Below, one piece after another: positions 37,980-56,121 of a DNA stretch of 64,000 nt. The translations under genes were made by a program, and so were the position numbers. The notes below the pieces were generated by a model, which saw only the letters and a list, made by a program, of their open reading frames with translations, was not told where the DNA came from and searched no databases. This DNA is from Melastoma dodecandrum. Lineage: Eukaryota > Streptophyta > Magnoliopsida > Myrtales > Melastomataceae. The number at the start of each line of letters is the position of its first letter. The stretch's first letter is position 1. The DNA lies in assembly GCA_029817715.1 (NCBI GenBank), contig JARUPY010000606.1:2418001-2482000 (forward strand). Reading direction: 5' to 3'.

Positions 37980-39363
37980 TCAACAGATTTTCGTAAACCA
38001 ACTACATCGTTGGATAAAAAAAGAACACAATGGGATATCATAAGAGATGGTGTGGATGTAGTCCATAAGCTTGTTGTCCGGCTTTTGACATTGTTCAACG
38101 CAATGGGATATCAAACTGAAGGCTCCCAGCTTCATGCGCTCTGACCTGTTCCTGTCGACAATTCGTCTACGTCCGCTGATAAATTCGATGAGAATCAGTG
38201 CCCCTATGACCACCATGCTCGGAATGACGAAGCCTACGCCTCGGGCTGCATAATACATGTCACGAGTGAACCTCTCTTTGTTATTCCCATCCGAGGGTAG
38301 GAGCAAAGTCCCGCTGAATGTCTCTAATGCAAGGACGCCGCCCAGCAAGAAGAATGTGATCCAGATGTTGACCTCATGGGTGCCCTCCTTCTTCACTCGG
38401 GAATACAGTATTACTGCTGCTACTACGTTATAAAACACCACGGTGCGAGGAAGGATCCCCCACCAAGATTTTAAGGCCAGTATTTTTGTGTAGAACAGCT
38501 TGTAGAGAAGATCAAGCTCCTTCATCATCATATCGAAGGCCGCTTCTGGAAGGCATTGTTCGATGTAGTGTCTGCTCTGCTGTTGATCTACTCTGCTGGG
38601 TACGATGTTGAAGACTAAGCCTACGAAAATGTGGAAGAAGTGAGAGGCTGCTGCCTCCTTATTGAAGAAACCTCCGTTGTGACTCGCAGCTGGTCGTTTC
38701 GCCATGGATTTCTTAAGGTTTTCCTGGCCTGCGAGATACAGGGCCGCCCTCGTCCTCTCCCCGTACTTGAATGTGCCTGCGACAGCTATCAGGATCGTGG
38801 GCACCGCAAGGCTATTTTCGGGCAGGGTCTTGATGAATATGTAAAGGAAGGGGGGACAGCTGTGCAACCAGCCCAACCAGATGACGCATCCACAAAGCAT
38901 TATCCTCCAACGAGAATGCGGTGATCATGTCAGGGCCACCGAGATGGATGAGGAGGAAAGCTGCCCAGAATGCGAGGGGGCTCTCGTCGACTCCTGGAGG
39001 GTTGACGGATCCGCAGCGCTGCACATTTGAGATCAGCCCGAACATGAACGTGGCCACCCAGTCCGTCGTGAAATAGGCCAACCATATCACAAGGATGAGG
39101 AACCTGTTGCTCGATTTCCTCCTCTGTTGGGCGATGGACGGGAGGAGTAGCTGGAGGAAGAGGCTCAGCAACACGAAACCTCGAATGTCCCATGCATTCC
39201 ACAGCTTCTGTAGGGTCGGGGGAATGAAACTTGCTGCCATGGGACTTGAGGCGGTCAGCGAGATCTTTGAGACGGTTATTTGATTCGGATAAAGTGAATA
39301 GAATTTGCAAGAAGAGTTGAGGCAAATGCGTGAAGTAAAGGATCGTATACTCATTTCTAGCAT
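37980..39363 (-). pseudogene. DUF4220/DUF594 membrane protein, frameshifted and truncated
   Basis: Two overlapping frames form one protein. Frame 38812-39363 starts at an ATG and contains KLWNAWDIRGFVLLSLFLQL, then FLILVIWLAYFTTDWVATFM and AFWAAFLLIHLGGPDMITAF, the N-terminal DUF4220 pattern with several membrane helices. The homology then moves to frame 37980-38900 (IFIKTLPENSLAVPTILI, FKYGERTRAALYLAG, MMMKELDLLYKLFYTK and later helices). The break is in a run of six C (minus strand) near 38850. The protein ends after about 440 residues without the C-terminal DUF594 block; complete members are about 650-700. The family is plant-specific, of unknown function and often in tandem arrays. Confidence 0.85.
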
Positions 39364-39619
39364 CTCCTTTATTTATTTATTTTTTTATTATGTAAATGGA
39401 TCCGATTTTACAAGACAAGGGTGAGAAGAGAACAACATGCTAGAAGAGGGAAAGTTAATAACATACAAATTAGTTTTATGTAAAATAATATCACCTCTTA
39501 ATGTTTATAACGAAATAAACATTTACCAACTTTTTCCCTTATCGGTTTCTATCTATAAAAAAATAAATAAATAATAACAAATTCAGTATTTGTTAAAACA
39601 CAATCTAAAATTTAGATCG
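39364..39619. other. AT-rich spacer
   Basis: AT-rich DNA upstream of the DUF4220 copy; nothing recognised. Confidence 0.4.
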
Positions 39620-39748
39620 AACAAAATTGACTAGGCCGTATCAAATAGGACTAAATAGTAAACATTTCACAACTTTTCCGACGAATTGGGAAATCTCATA
39701 ATTTTATGGAGATTAAATTGTAAATTCCACCCAAGCGGCCTTTAACCA
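39620..39748. repeat. Duplicated segment, copy A (partner 46809-46932)
   Basis: About 125 bp matches 46809-46932, including AGGACTAAA, CGACGAATTGG, AATCTCATAA and TTAAATTGTAAATTCCAC. The partner lies just upstream of the NRPB2 TATA box. Similarity resumes at 40731 (CCCCAAATTCAGTTCC) and at 46964. Confidence 0.8.
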
Positions 39749-40725
39749 AGGGAGAGGCAGTTTAAGACACGTACATGACCCGACACGATTTAAAGCGTAT
39801 TCAAGTTAAACTAAATGTGTCTTTTATCTAAATAGGTCAAGACCCGATTAGACACAATAAATTTGTGTCCGAGTTAGGCTTTTAAAATTTAACACGTTTA
39901 TAAATATGTATGCCCCGTATAATTTTTTATAATAAAATAATTATAATTTATTTTTATTTTATTTTAAGCCCGGCTCATTTCACGTTAAATTGATGTAAGC
40001 CAAAATAAATAAATACATTAATATTTTGTTTTCAACACCCTTTCAGAAGGTTTTACTTTTGTTATCGTCTCGTCGTTATCTCGCAAAAAAATCAAAGTGT
40101 TTGTAAACTGTAAGTATGTAATATGATTTAGATTTTTATTTTTGAACTTCTTTTTCAATTGACATTATTCTAATATGTTTTTCTTATTTGCCTAATCTAG
40201 AATTTTGTTTTTGCTGATGGAAAGTTTAGCCCAAACAAGTTTAGGGTCAGATTTGCCGGACTTTGATGAGATTGAAAAATTAAGGGATGCGGGTGAAGTT
40301 AATGATGTAAGTAAAATACAAGCAGAATCACAAAAAAAAAATAGTAATCAAGACAAAGACATTTCAGCAACTTTTATTGAAGATTTAACTAGTGATATGG
40401 TGAATCTAGACATTGAAAACGCTACCCGTTAAGTGTTGATTTAAGTTAAAGACTGAGTTGGTGATATTTGACATCTTTTTAGTAATTTTATAATTTAGAA
40501 TACATGGATTTTGAATTAATATAGCTTTTTAGGTTATATTATAATATTTATTTAAAATTTTAATGGGAACACGTTTAACACATTTAGTATTGTATTAGTT
40601 TTCGGGTTTTATTTGATGACACGATTAGTTAAATAGGTTGTGTCCCGTGTTTGAAGTTTTGGGACAAGAACCCGCAAAAGACACGACCCGTTTAAGACCC
40701 CGTACTACACGAATTGCCACCCCTA
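39749..40725. mobile_element. Candidate small DNA transposon (hAT-like) within the duplicated segment
   Basis: About 0.98 kb separates two halves of a segment that is continuous upstream of NRPB2, so that site acts as a related empty site. The ends are loosely inverted. The left end has GGGAGAGGCAGTTTAAGACACG and ACCCGACACG; the complement of the right end has AGGGGTGGCAATTCGTG and ACGGGTCGTGTC. A clean target duplication was not found. Inside is a 72-codon acidic frame (40217-40432, from ATG: MESLAQTSLGSDLPDF) that matches no family I know. The class is uncertain. Confidence 0.45.
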
Positions 40726-40965
40726 CCTTCCTTCCCCAAATTCAGTTCCACCCAAATAGGTGTTAGGTCCCCTCCCCCGCTTGATCTAACCCTAACAGTG
40801 GTACTCCATCGACCGTCGGCAAGTCAGGGAGAAGAAGGCCCAGATCACCGACTTCGTCTTATGTTTTACAGATCTCACCGGGCAACGTCTCTAGAATAAA
40901 GATTGCAATAAGGCCTAATAATCACGTTTTATGGAGGTACATATGATCACAGGTATATTTCTGTA
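40726..40965. other. Spacer after the small insertion
   Basis: It begins with the continuation of the NRPB2-promoter duplicate (CCCCAAATTCAGTTCC). A GC-richer stretch at 40770-40900 looks coding-like, but no family could be assigned. Confidence 0.35.
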
Positions 40966-41544
40966 CTATTTTGTAATGTAAATTCGATTACAGTCATCTT
41001 GGATTGGATGAGATTTTCTTTCATTTAAGGACAGTATTTTTGTGTAGAACAACTCGTAAAGAAGATCCAGCCCGACCAGATGATGCGTCCACAAAGCGTT
41101 ATCCTCCAACGAGAAAGCAGTGATCGTGTCAGGGCCACCAAGATGGATGAGGAGGAAAGCTGCCCAGAATGTGAGGTGGCTCTCGTCGACTTTTGGAGGG
41201 TCGACGGATTCGCACCGCTGCACATTCGAGATCAGCTTGAACATGAATGTGGTTGCCCAGTCCGTCACAAAGTAAGCCGTCCATATCACGAGGATGAGGA
41301 ACCCGTTGCTCGATTTCCTCCTCTGATGGGCGATGGACGCGAGGAGTAGCTGGAAGAAGAGGCTCAGCAACACCAAAATCTCAAATTGTTCCACACATTC
41401 CACAACTTCTTTAGGCTCGGAGGAATGAAACTTGCTGCCATTGGACTTGAGGCGGCCGCGATCTCTAAGACGGTTATTTGATGCGAATAAAGTGCATAGA
41501 ACTTGCATGAGCGTGACGCAGGATCGCATACTCATTTCTAGCAT
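40966..41544 (-). pseudogene. Second DUF4220 copy with large internal deletion
   Basis: It is parallel to the copy at 37980-39363 from the same initiation region (MLEMSMRS here, MLEMSIRS there). It carries EILVLLSLFFQLLLASIA, WTAYFVTDWATTFMF and FWAAFLLIHLGGPDTITAFS. After LWTHHLVGL it jumps straight to DLLYELFYTKILSLNE, which lies about 140 codons further on in the other copy. The jump is in frame. The first about 45 residues are read out of the family frame, so translation from the ATG would not give the normal N-terminus. It is a truncated duplicate. Confidence 0.85.
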
Positions 41545-42326
41545 CTCTTTTACTTTTCTCTTTAATTTTGGTTTATTAATAAGGTGTCGATGTCTTGACC
41601 TGCCATCTATTCTAATTAAAATTACTTATCAACTTTTTATCATTTGGAATATACTTCTTAGTTTTCGGAATGGAACTTTGAAAAAAATGTAACGAGAAGG
41701 AAAAAAATATAGTAATTAGAAATTGAATTACTAAAAAAAAAGATAGTATATTTAGTTAAAAGATAAAGAGGAGAATAAAATGAGCAAGTGAATGGGTATT
41801 CCATATCATGGGCTAAGGAATATTCATTCCCTTGCTCATTCCATTTTTCTTTCCTTCTCTTCATCCTTGAACTAAACACACAATTTCTTTAAGTAATTTC
41901 CTTTCTAATCACTATATTTTTTCTCCCTTCCGTTTTCTCGGAATTCGCTGATTATATCAACTGACTTTCCAAATAATTAGAAAAAAATTATTACAATCTA
42001 AGGATACAATAATTTATTTCAGTTTGGGTACAATAAATTTTTTGTTGTAATTTGAAAATTAATGATACAAATAACGACTCAAGTAATTCCCAACGGACCC
42101 ATGACCCATAAAGTCAGCAACGACGACTTTCAAATCCTAGCAAGTAGCTGTTTTAACATGAGGAGAATTTATACCAACCTAATTTAACAAAGCTCTTAAT
42201 TGTGTGGATGTTTTTACGAGAATTATGTCAACTTCTAAAGGGTGAGAAGAGAAAATAATATAATCTCTTAGTGTTTATATTGATCTCGCAATTAATTTTA
42301 TAAAAAATAAAAAAGAAACACCTTAT
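41545..42326. other. AT-rich intergenic DNA left of the Copia element
   Basis: Strongly AT-rich with several A runs. No gene signal. It ends at the left Copia LTR. Confidence 0.4.
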
Positions 42327-45300
42327 TGTAAACAAAGAAAGAGAAGGATGAAGATTGAGAATACACAAAGAAGGAATTTCGAAAAGGGAAAATAGCTTCT
42401 TCATTGATTTTGATCAAAAGGTATAAATAAGGTCATCTATTTATAGTATAAACAAATGAAACGTCTCGGTAAACGAAAGATCTTGATAGATGAAATATCT
42501 CGGTAAATAAAAAATTTCGGCAGCCGAAGAGTCTCAGCTGTTACTTCTCGGAGTCATAATGACATTCACAAATTTTCATAATACTCCCCCTTGAATGACC
42601 ATTATGATATTGCCTCGTTAAAAATCTTACCTAGAATTGTGGGATAAAACTGTGGTCAAGGAAAAACGAGTATAATACTTTTAGTCCCTTTCTTCATAGC
42701 CTCATCATAGATCTCCTGGTTTGCACATATCTATTTTATGTGTAAGCCTCTCAAATATCGTGGTAGGCAAAGCCTTTGTAAATAAATATGTCAAATTATC
42801 CAAAGAACGAATTTGTTGAATGTCAATTTCACCAATCTTCTGGAGATTGTGTGTGAAAAAGAATTATGGTGATATGTGTTTCGTTCTATCGCTTTTGATA
42901 TATCATCATTTTAATTGAGCAATGCAAGCAATATTATCCTCATATAATGTCGTCGGGATATTTTTATTTACATGTAAACCACTTGATTCTCGAATGTGAT
43001 ATATAACATATCTCAACCATGCATATTCTCTGTTTGCTTCATGAAGCGCTATAATATCAGAATGATTAGCAGATGTGACAGTACTAGTCTGCTTCATAAA
43101 TCTCCAATATACAACAGTGCCACCAAATGTGAATACATAAACCAATTGAGATTTACCATTACGAGGATTGGATAAATATTCTGCAATTGGATATCCTATC
43201 AATTTTGATTCGGGAGTATAAGGATAACATAATCACATGTCCATTGTACCTTGAAGATATCTAAATGTGTGCTTTATCCCATTTCAATGTATCCTTGTAG
43301 GAGATGAACTATATCTCACTAATAGATTTACAACAAATGATATATCAGGTCTAGTATGACTAACAAGATACATTAGTGTCCCAATAGCACTAAAACATGG
43401 TACTTCATGACCAATTAATTCTTCATCATTCATTCGAGGTTAAAATGGGTCTTTATTTACATTAAGTGATCTCACGACCATTGAAATACTCAATGGATGT
43501 GCTTTATCCATATAAAAGATTTTTAACACCTTTGATGTATAAGCAGATTGATTGACCATAATTTCATTATTATCTAAATGCTCAATCTGCAAGCCAAGAC
43601 ATAACTTTATTTTCTCGAGATCTTTTATTTCAAATTATTTATTGAGGTAATCAATTATTTCAAACAGTTCATAAATGGTTCTAGTAATATTCAGATTGTC
43701 ATCATAAGTCGCAATTAATACAAATTGTGATCCGGATCTCGTAATAAACACACATGAACATATTAAATCATTTTGATATCCATTTTTCAACAAATATTCA
43801 CTAAGACGTTTATACCACATACGTCCAGGTTGTTTCAATCCATATAAAGATCTGTATAATTTTGACAGAATAAATGTATCGATGATCTGAATTACATGCT
43901 TCTGGCATTTTCAATCATTTAGGGAGTTTCATGAATATATTGTTATCAAGAGCCATATAAGTATGCTATAACAACATTTATTAATCGCATCTCCAATTTC
44001 TCATGGATTGATAAACTAATCATATATCTAAATGTTGTTGCATCCACCACAGGAGAATATGTATTAACCTTGGTTATAGTGATGAGCTTGAGAAGTTATA
44101 TTATAAAATCATAACATTGTGTTGTTGTAACACTTTAATTGTCTTTGATGACGAGCTTGATGAATGTGATGTTGCGTTACAGTAACATGTCGTTGTAATA
44201 CTGTGTCTGTCCTTTTATTAACGTGGAAATAAATTACTTTTCTAGAATAAAATATTGAAATTAATTCACATTTCGAATTGTCCAGATTAATTCGATGCTC
44301 CAATCAATATATAAATTAACTTTTCATCGACGTTGATTTCATCTCAATTTCATCTTTTTTCAGTCAAAATATAATTGATAGAAATCTCTTCATTTTCATG
44401 TATCTTTGATTCTTCTGGAACCATATTCTCAATGACCGGAGGCTTTTCTAGAGTAATTATTTTCTCATTTTGAGCCTTAACTTCTTTTCTTTACCGAGAA
44501 TTTTTATCTTTGGAACCGACTGATCTACCACGTTTCACTTGAATTTTAGGCTCATTAGCAATACTAGGTTGTCCTTCAGGGACATCAATTCTTATTGGAG
44601 AATTTACAGCTGAAATACAAGACTTTGTCACTTTCTTAGAGTCAGTAAAATCATATGGTAATTGATTTACTAAATTTTACAAGTGAATAATTTTCTGATT
44701 TGCGAGTTCAGATTACTTTGTTGAGGATCATAATGAGCCAATGATAACTCACGCCAGATTATTTCTTTTTCTAACTGTTTATGTTCCCCTTTTAATGTCG
44801 AAAATGTCATTTCAATAAATTGACAATCGACGAAATGTGCCAAAAATATATCTTCCATCAACTGATTAAAATATTTAATTATAGACGGGTGATTCATATC
44901 TGACTTATATCCCAATCTCCTTTGGGGTCCCATCTTTATGCATTGTGGTGGAGCAATTGGCACGTATACGACACACCCGAAAATTCTTAGATGAGATATA
45001 TTTGGTTCCTGACTATAAACAATTTTCCAAGAGGAAACCTCATTATAATCTGTAGGTCTGATGCGAATTAATGATGACATATGCAAAATAGCATGTCCCC
45101 AAGCATTTATCAAAATTTTTTTTCTCATAAGCAACGATCTTGTAATTAATTGAAGACGTTTTATTAATGATTCCGCAAGACCATTTTGTGTGTGAGCATG
45201 TGCTACTGGATATTCAACATTTATTCTAATTGACATATAATAATCATTAAAAACTTGGGAAGTAAATTCTCAAGCATTATCAAGACGAATACCTTTTATT

Positions 45301-46586
45301 GGATAATCTGAAAAATGAGCTCGTAATTTAATAATTTGAGCAATCAATCTTATAAATACTTGATTACGAGTTGACAATAAACACACATGTGACCATCTTG
45401 TTGATACGTCAATTAATACCATAAACCATCTGAATAGTCCACATGGTAGATGAATATGCCACATATATCACCTTGTATTCTTTCAAGAAATTTTAAGGTT
45501 TCAGCCCTAACTTTTTTTGTGGCCTTATTATCAACTTGACTTGAGAACAAGCGGCGCATAAAAATTTATTGGGGAAAAAAATCTTCTGTTTTTTTAATGA
45601 ATGTACACACGAATGATTTATTATTCTTCACATCATTATTGCTCCAGGATGCCCCAATCGATCATGCCTTGTAATAAAATTAGTTTGATCGACAAAATTT
45701 GTGAAATATAGTCCAGAGGAAACTGCGGCTAATTTTTCTAAGAAACATTTTTTACTCGAGATGATACTTGTAATATATAAACATTCTTTATTGTTTTCAT
45801 TTGAAGTCTCAATGTGATATCCATTTCTCCGATCTTTAAAACTCAATAAATTTCTGTGAGACTTAGAGAAATACAATGCATTATCGGTAAAAATATTTGT
45901 TCATCTGGATAATAAGATATTTGCTCTTCCAGTGCCCTCAATTTGCACTTTCAAATATCGTATTTACGCTTGTTTCTTTTATTACCAAGAGGGTAAAGAA
46001 GTTATGGCTTTTCAAAATAGTATGTGTTTAAGCACTATCTACAATACAAATATGTTTTTCATTAATTGATAATTCACTTCTGGAAATTGAGAATTCACTC
46101 CAGTGAATTGATGATTCGCTTCGAAGAATCTCCATTTTTGAGGTTTCGGTAAATGTATTAAACTAACAAAAAAAAAATTGAAATAAGGTGTGAGATTGCT
46201 GATTACATACCTCAAGAGAATTTTTTATTTAATCCCCCTCTCAATCTGAAAATAAATGTGCAGACGATCGTCATTTTTTTATTTCATCACTTTCCGGTAG
46301 AGCTTTGTGCTGATAACATATTGTAAAATAAAGAACGAGAAGGAAAAAGATTGAGAGAATACACAAGAGAAAAAACATAGAAAGAGGAAAATAGCTTCTT
46401 TATTGATTTCGATCAAAAGGTACAAAAAGTACATCTTACAAGGTCTTTTATTTATTACATAAACAAATGAAATGTATCGGTAGTTAATAGATGAAAGGTC
46501 TTAGTAGATGAAAAGTTTCAGCAGGCGAAGAGTATCTGCTATTACTTTTTAGAGTCATAATGACATTCATAGATATTCTTAATACA
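42327..46586 (-). mobile_element. Old Ty1-Copia retrotransposon, 4.26 kb
   Basis: Two related ends of about 260 bp (42327-42585 and 46322-46586) share TAGCTTCTT, GATCAAAAGGTA, AACAAATGAAA and GAGTCATAATGACATTCA. Between them lie minus-strand Copia fragments. Next to the right LTR the minus strand reads ATGTTATCAGCACAAAGC, a degraded version of the initiator-Met primer site (TGGTATCAGAGC). No matching target duplication was found, in keeping with age. Confidence 0.85.
42906..45876 (-). pseudogene. Copia polyprotein remnant (gag-pre-integrase, integrase, RT, RNase H)
   Basis: Fragments in Copia order on the minus strand: gag-pre-integrase (45628-45876, NFITRHDRLGHPGAIMM), integrase core (45270-45464, FRWFMVLIDVSTRWSHVCLL and GIRLDNA; then 44670-45236 with VEYPVAHAHTQNGLAESLIK), reverse transcriptase C-terminal part (43635-43838, MWYKRLSEYLLKNGY and the degraded YDDN), and RNase H (42906-43202, VVYWRFMKQTSTVTSANHSD and LYEDNIACIAQL). 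Frame changes and stops lie between them. The early RT and most of Gag are not recognisable. Dead copy. Confidence 0.88.
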
Positions 46587-46808
46587 CATGTAATTGTATT
46601 ATTATTGAATTCGAACTTATTACATATTCGACATAAAATTTCAAATAACTTCATCAAATTACTAATTTACTTTTTCCTATGTCGGTTATGAATTAATTGC
46701 CTAATAAAAAATCCCAAAGTGGTGTGTGTTTTTCTAAACAAATACCGAGATAAAATTTAGATCCATGAAAATATTACAAATGATCCGTCGCAGTGGCAAG
46801 TAATTGTG
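46587..46808. other. AT-rich spacer
   Basis: AT-rich; no signal recognised. Confidence 0.4.
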
Positions 46809-46932
46809 AACAAAATTGACGAGGCCGAGTCAAATAGGACTAAACAGTAAATATTTCACTATTTTCGACGAATTGGAAAATCTCATAACTTTATGAGGAT
46901 TAAATTGTAAATTCCACTCAAGCCGGCTTCAA
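46809..46932. repeat. Duplicated segment, copy B, in the NRPB2 upstream region
   Basis: Partner of 39620-39748. It ends about 8 bp before the NRPB2 TATA box. Confidence 0.8.
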
Positions 46933-46939
46933 CCCCCAC

Positions 46940-46947
46940 TATAAATA
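46940..46947 (+). promoter_or_regulatory. NRPB2: Likely TATA box of NRPB2
   Basis: TATAAATA inside CACTATAAATAACCCC, about 245 bp before the ATG. A start of transcription near 46970-46980 would give a 5' UTR of about 210 nt. Confidence 0.5.
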
Positions 46948-47185
46948 ACCCCCTTCCTCCCCCAAATTCAGTTCCTCATCATTTTCGCTTCGGCGTTTCG
47001 AAATCGAATCCCGCAAGTGTAATACGTCGCGCGCGAGCTAGCGGCAGAGTGGGAAGTGTGACATCCAGAATCGAGGGCAACGTAGCGTAGCCGTTTTAAT
47101 AGGGGCTTGGGTCGGAACACCCTCGCCAGCGAACAGTTAGGGAGGAGGGGGGTTAGGGTTTTCTTCTTTCTTGGTTCCCACAACG

Positions 47186-53499
<6,314 letters not shown>

Positions 53500-54217
53500 T
53501 AGGTGCTGCAGATTCTCCCTTGTTGGCTTTATTTCTGTCTTGTCTTTTGGAAGTAATCTTTCCGAGGTTAGATTTATCCTGTAAAGGTGCACGCCTGCTA
53601 GCGGGCGGAGAGTTCTTACCATCTGAGGAGGGCTATACACGGGTCCCACCGTGACCGACATGAATGAGGTCTGGGGTGTTCGACGGCAGATGGAGAAGAT
53701 CGTCCAGTAAGATGGTGATGGTCGTGGTGGTTCGGGGACAGATGGAATTGTGTTATAGAAGCTTATGATTAGTAGTATCCTACTAAATATATATCAAAAT
53801 TTTCAAGGTTATTTTGGTATCGCTGTGATAATTTTAGGGCTTTATTGTATTGTATTCAGACCGGATTTGAATTCATGTTAAAATATGATAATGGTTTGCC
53901 TCCATCAATGATAAGTCCTTTGTTTTGATTCTTCTAATAGTAATAAAATATTACAGAGAACAAAAAAATAACTACTACGATTTTTGCACTTAAATTGCCA
54001 ATTTAAATTATAATTAATATTAACTTTGTAATTAATTTATGGGCCTAGGAGGGTAAGAAGAAAAAAAAAAGAAGCAAGAAATTACGTGAGTGAAGTGAAG
54101 AGGATTATAATAAATAATCAGAAAAGACATAATTTGTGAAAATGCCCCGATTCCGGATAGAGATTCAACCAAAAATTAGCGAGTGGCTTTTCACAAGGGG
54201 GGGAGGTGGCGGTGACG
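53500..54217. other. NRPB2 to LOL2 intergenic region
   Basis: About 0.72 kb holding the NRPB2 3' UTR (GC-normal to about 53750), an AT-rich stretch, and the LOL2 promoter and leader. No TATA box was convincing. Confidence 0.5.
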
Positions 54218-56121
54218 ATGACGTCAGCGGGGGAGCCGGGGGAGCGCGGGGACGACTTCCTCATGGAAGACCGTCACTTGGAAGCGCCATCTGAAGAACA
54301 TAAGCAACTACAGGACGCCGACGACGACGATGAAGGTCCGCCTCCCGGTTGGGAAGCCCTGCCTCCCCCCAAGGAACGACAGGGAGTCCATCTGGTCTAT
54401 CCGGACGACGACGAAGACGACGCTCCTCCCCCAGGTTGGAGTTCTTTCCCCCATCATTCCATCCCTCCGCCGGCAGATGTTTCTTCGTCGATCCAGATGA
54501 TGCCTCCGCCTCCTCCTCCGCCTATTCGGAATGCGGGTGAGTTTCTTTCACTCTCTGATGGTTGGTTCGGGGAATCGATCGGATTGGGATGGAGTAGTAG
54601 GCTGCGGATGAAATCAGCTTCAGCGTTTAGGTTTCAGTAATTCGTCAATTAGGGGCTGCCGAACCGGTGGTGATGTCGGTTTTAGTGACTCGGTGGTCGG
54701 GCTAGCTTTTGACAAAAATTGTCATTCCGGTTCCCTTTCGTTCTTGTTCCCAATTTTCAGGGGGATTGATCCTTGGTATTTATTGCTGGTCTAAAGACCT
54801 CCGGAAGGGTAACTGTGTCGTTTCTTTCTTTAATTTTATGTGAGATTAGTGATCATTGTGCAGTGTTAGGCCAAATGATCTGTGGTTCCTGCCGAAAGCT
54901 GCTTGCTTACACACATGGAGCCAGATATGTGAAATGCCCTTGTTGCAAGACCGTTAACTATGTATTAGAAGGTAATCAGCTTGTTTAGTTTAAACCATTA
55001 GCTATGTCATCTTTTGTTGTTTTCCATTGGTAATGCATGCTGTCGAATTGTGGAGATGTTGTTTTTCTAACGTACATTTCTTTTGCTGATTAAAGTCTGT
55101 GTCCCAGATTCTTTCTTGGGTTTTATTTGTTGGGTGAGAGCACCTGTCTTCTGCAGTTTCGTTGTTTGTTGTGTGCCTGTTGTGGATTTTTACTTTATAA
55201 AGGTTAAAAACTAGAATGGATCCTTCACATTTTTTCAAGAGTGGAGGACTTTTATCATTCCAGGAATATTGTTTGGCATTTCGTATGTGTTGCCAATTTA
55301 GCTGCAGAAATGTAAATCTATCAAATATCTTTATGAAGGCATGTGGTGAATAGAGTTGTTTGTTTTGTCTTCAGCAGGATGAATAGAATCCTCTTTTATG
55401 TAGTCGATATCTTGGGGTTTTGGCTCCTCTTTTTCATTTACTGTGCCTTATTCTGTCCATTCTGCTATCAGAGCATCAGGTTGGACAAGTCCAGTGTGGC
55501 ACTTGTGCAGTGTTGCTAATGTACCCATTCGGTGCTCCAGCAGTCAAGTGTTCTTCCTGTCGTTCTGTGACTGAAATTGGGGTATGCCTCTTTTCTTTCA
55601 ATAATGTCTGTGAGTGAAAACTACATCTAATACATTATTTTCTCTTTCTCATGAGGCGCCCGGCCTCATTCATGAAGGGAAAAAAAATCCTAGAAGTCAT
55701 GCTGCCTTTTTGTTTCCAATTATACTACTATCAGATTTAGTTAATAACTCAGAGTAGCTGATTGATGCGATGTTGGATGTGCTAGTCAATTATTTGTACT
55801 TTAAAAATGACATTTATGTAAAAATGTAAAAGGTCCTGGATTAAATAGCTGGAATATTATGTTTCAAACCTCTCTGAACTGGATAAGGATAAACTTTTTC
55901 GAATACTATCCATTTAGATAATTTTTTTGACAATCAGAAAGTAGACATGATTCTGCCTGATGTGGCATGAGCAGTGTCAGTAATCCCGGCATGAATATTT
56001 CTAATCTCCTAGTTCCGAAGTTGCTTAATGTGGAGGGATCTTTGATTGATAGGAACACAACAAGAGGCCTCCTTGGTCTGTTCAACAGGGTCACTATCCT
56101 CCTCCAGGCGCGGTATCCTGA
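54218..56121 (+). CDS. LOL2: LSD1-like zinc-finger protein LOL2
   Basis: Four exons, 54218-54536, 54864-54971, 55472-55581 and 56053-56121, give 201 residues. The start is the ATG of MTSAGEPG. Residues 1-106 are acidic and proline-rich, with two GWxxxP-type repeats (PPPGWEALPPP and PPPGWSSFP) and a run of prolines. Two zf-LSD1 fingers follow: CGSC...CPCC (113-134) and CGTC...CSSC (151-172). The tail is KRPPWSVQQGHYPPPGAVS. This matches the Arabidopsis LOL2 layout. LSD1-family proteins modulate cell death and defence in plants; the biochemical role of LOL2 itself is not settled. It lies on the same strand as NRPB2, as does its Arabidopsis counterpart nearby on chromosome 4. Confidence 0.92.

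Noticed and set aside
40726..40965. Coding-like stretch near 40770-40900 as a gene fragment
   Set aside because: Read in all frames; no motif or family could be supported.
42322..46591. Target site duplication for the Copia element
   Set aside because: The five bases outside the two LTR ends (CTTAT and CATGT) do not match. Ends may be eroded, so none is claimed.
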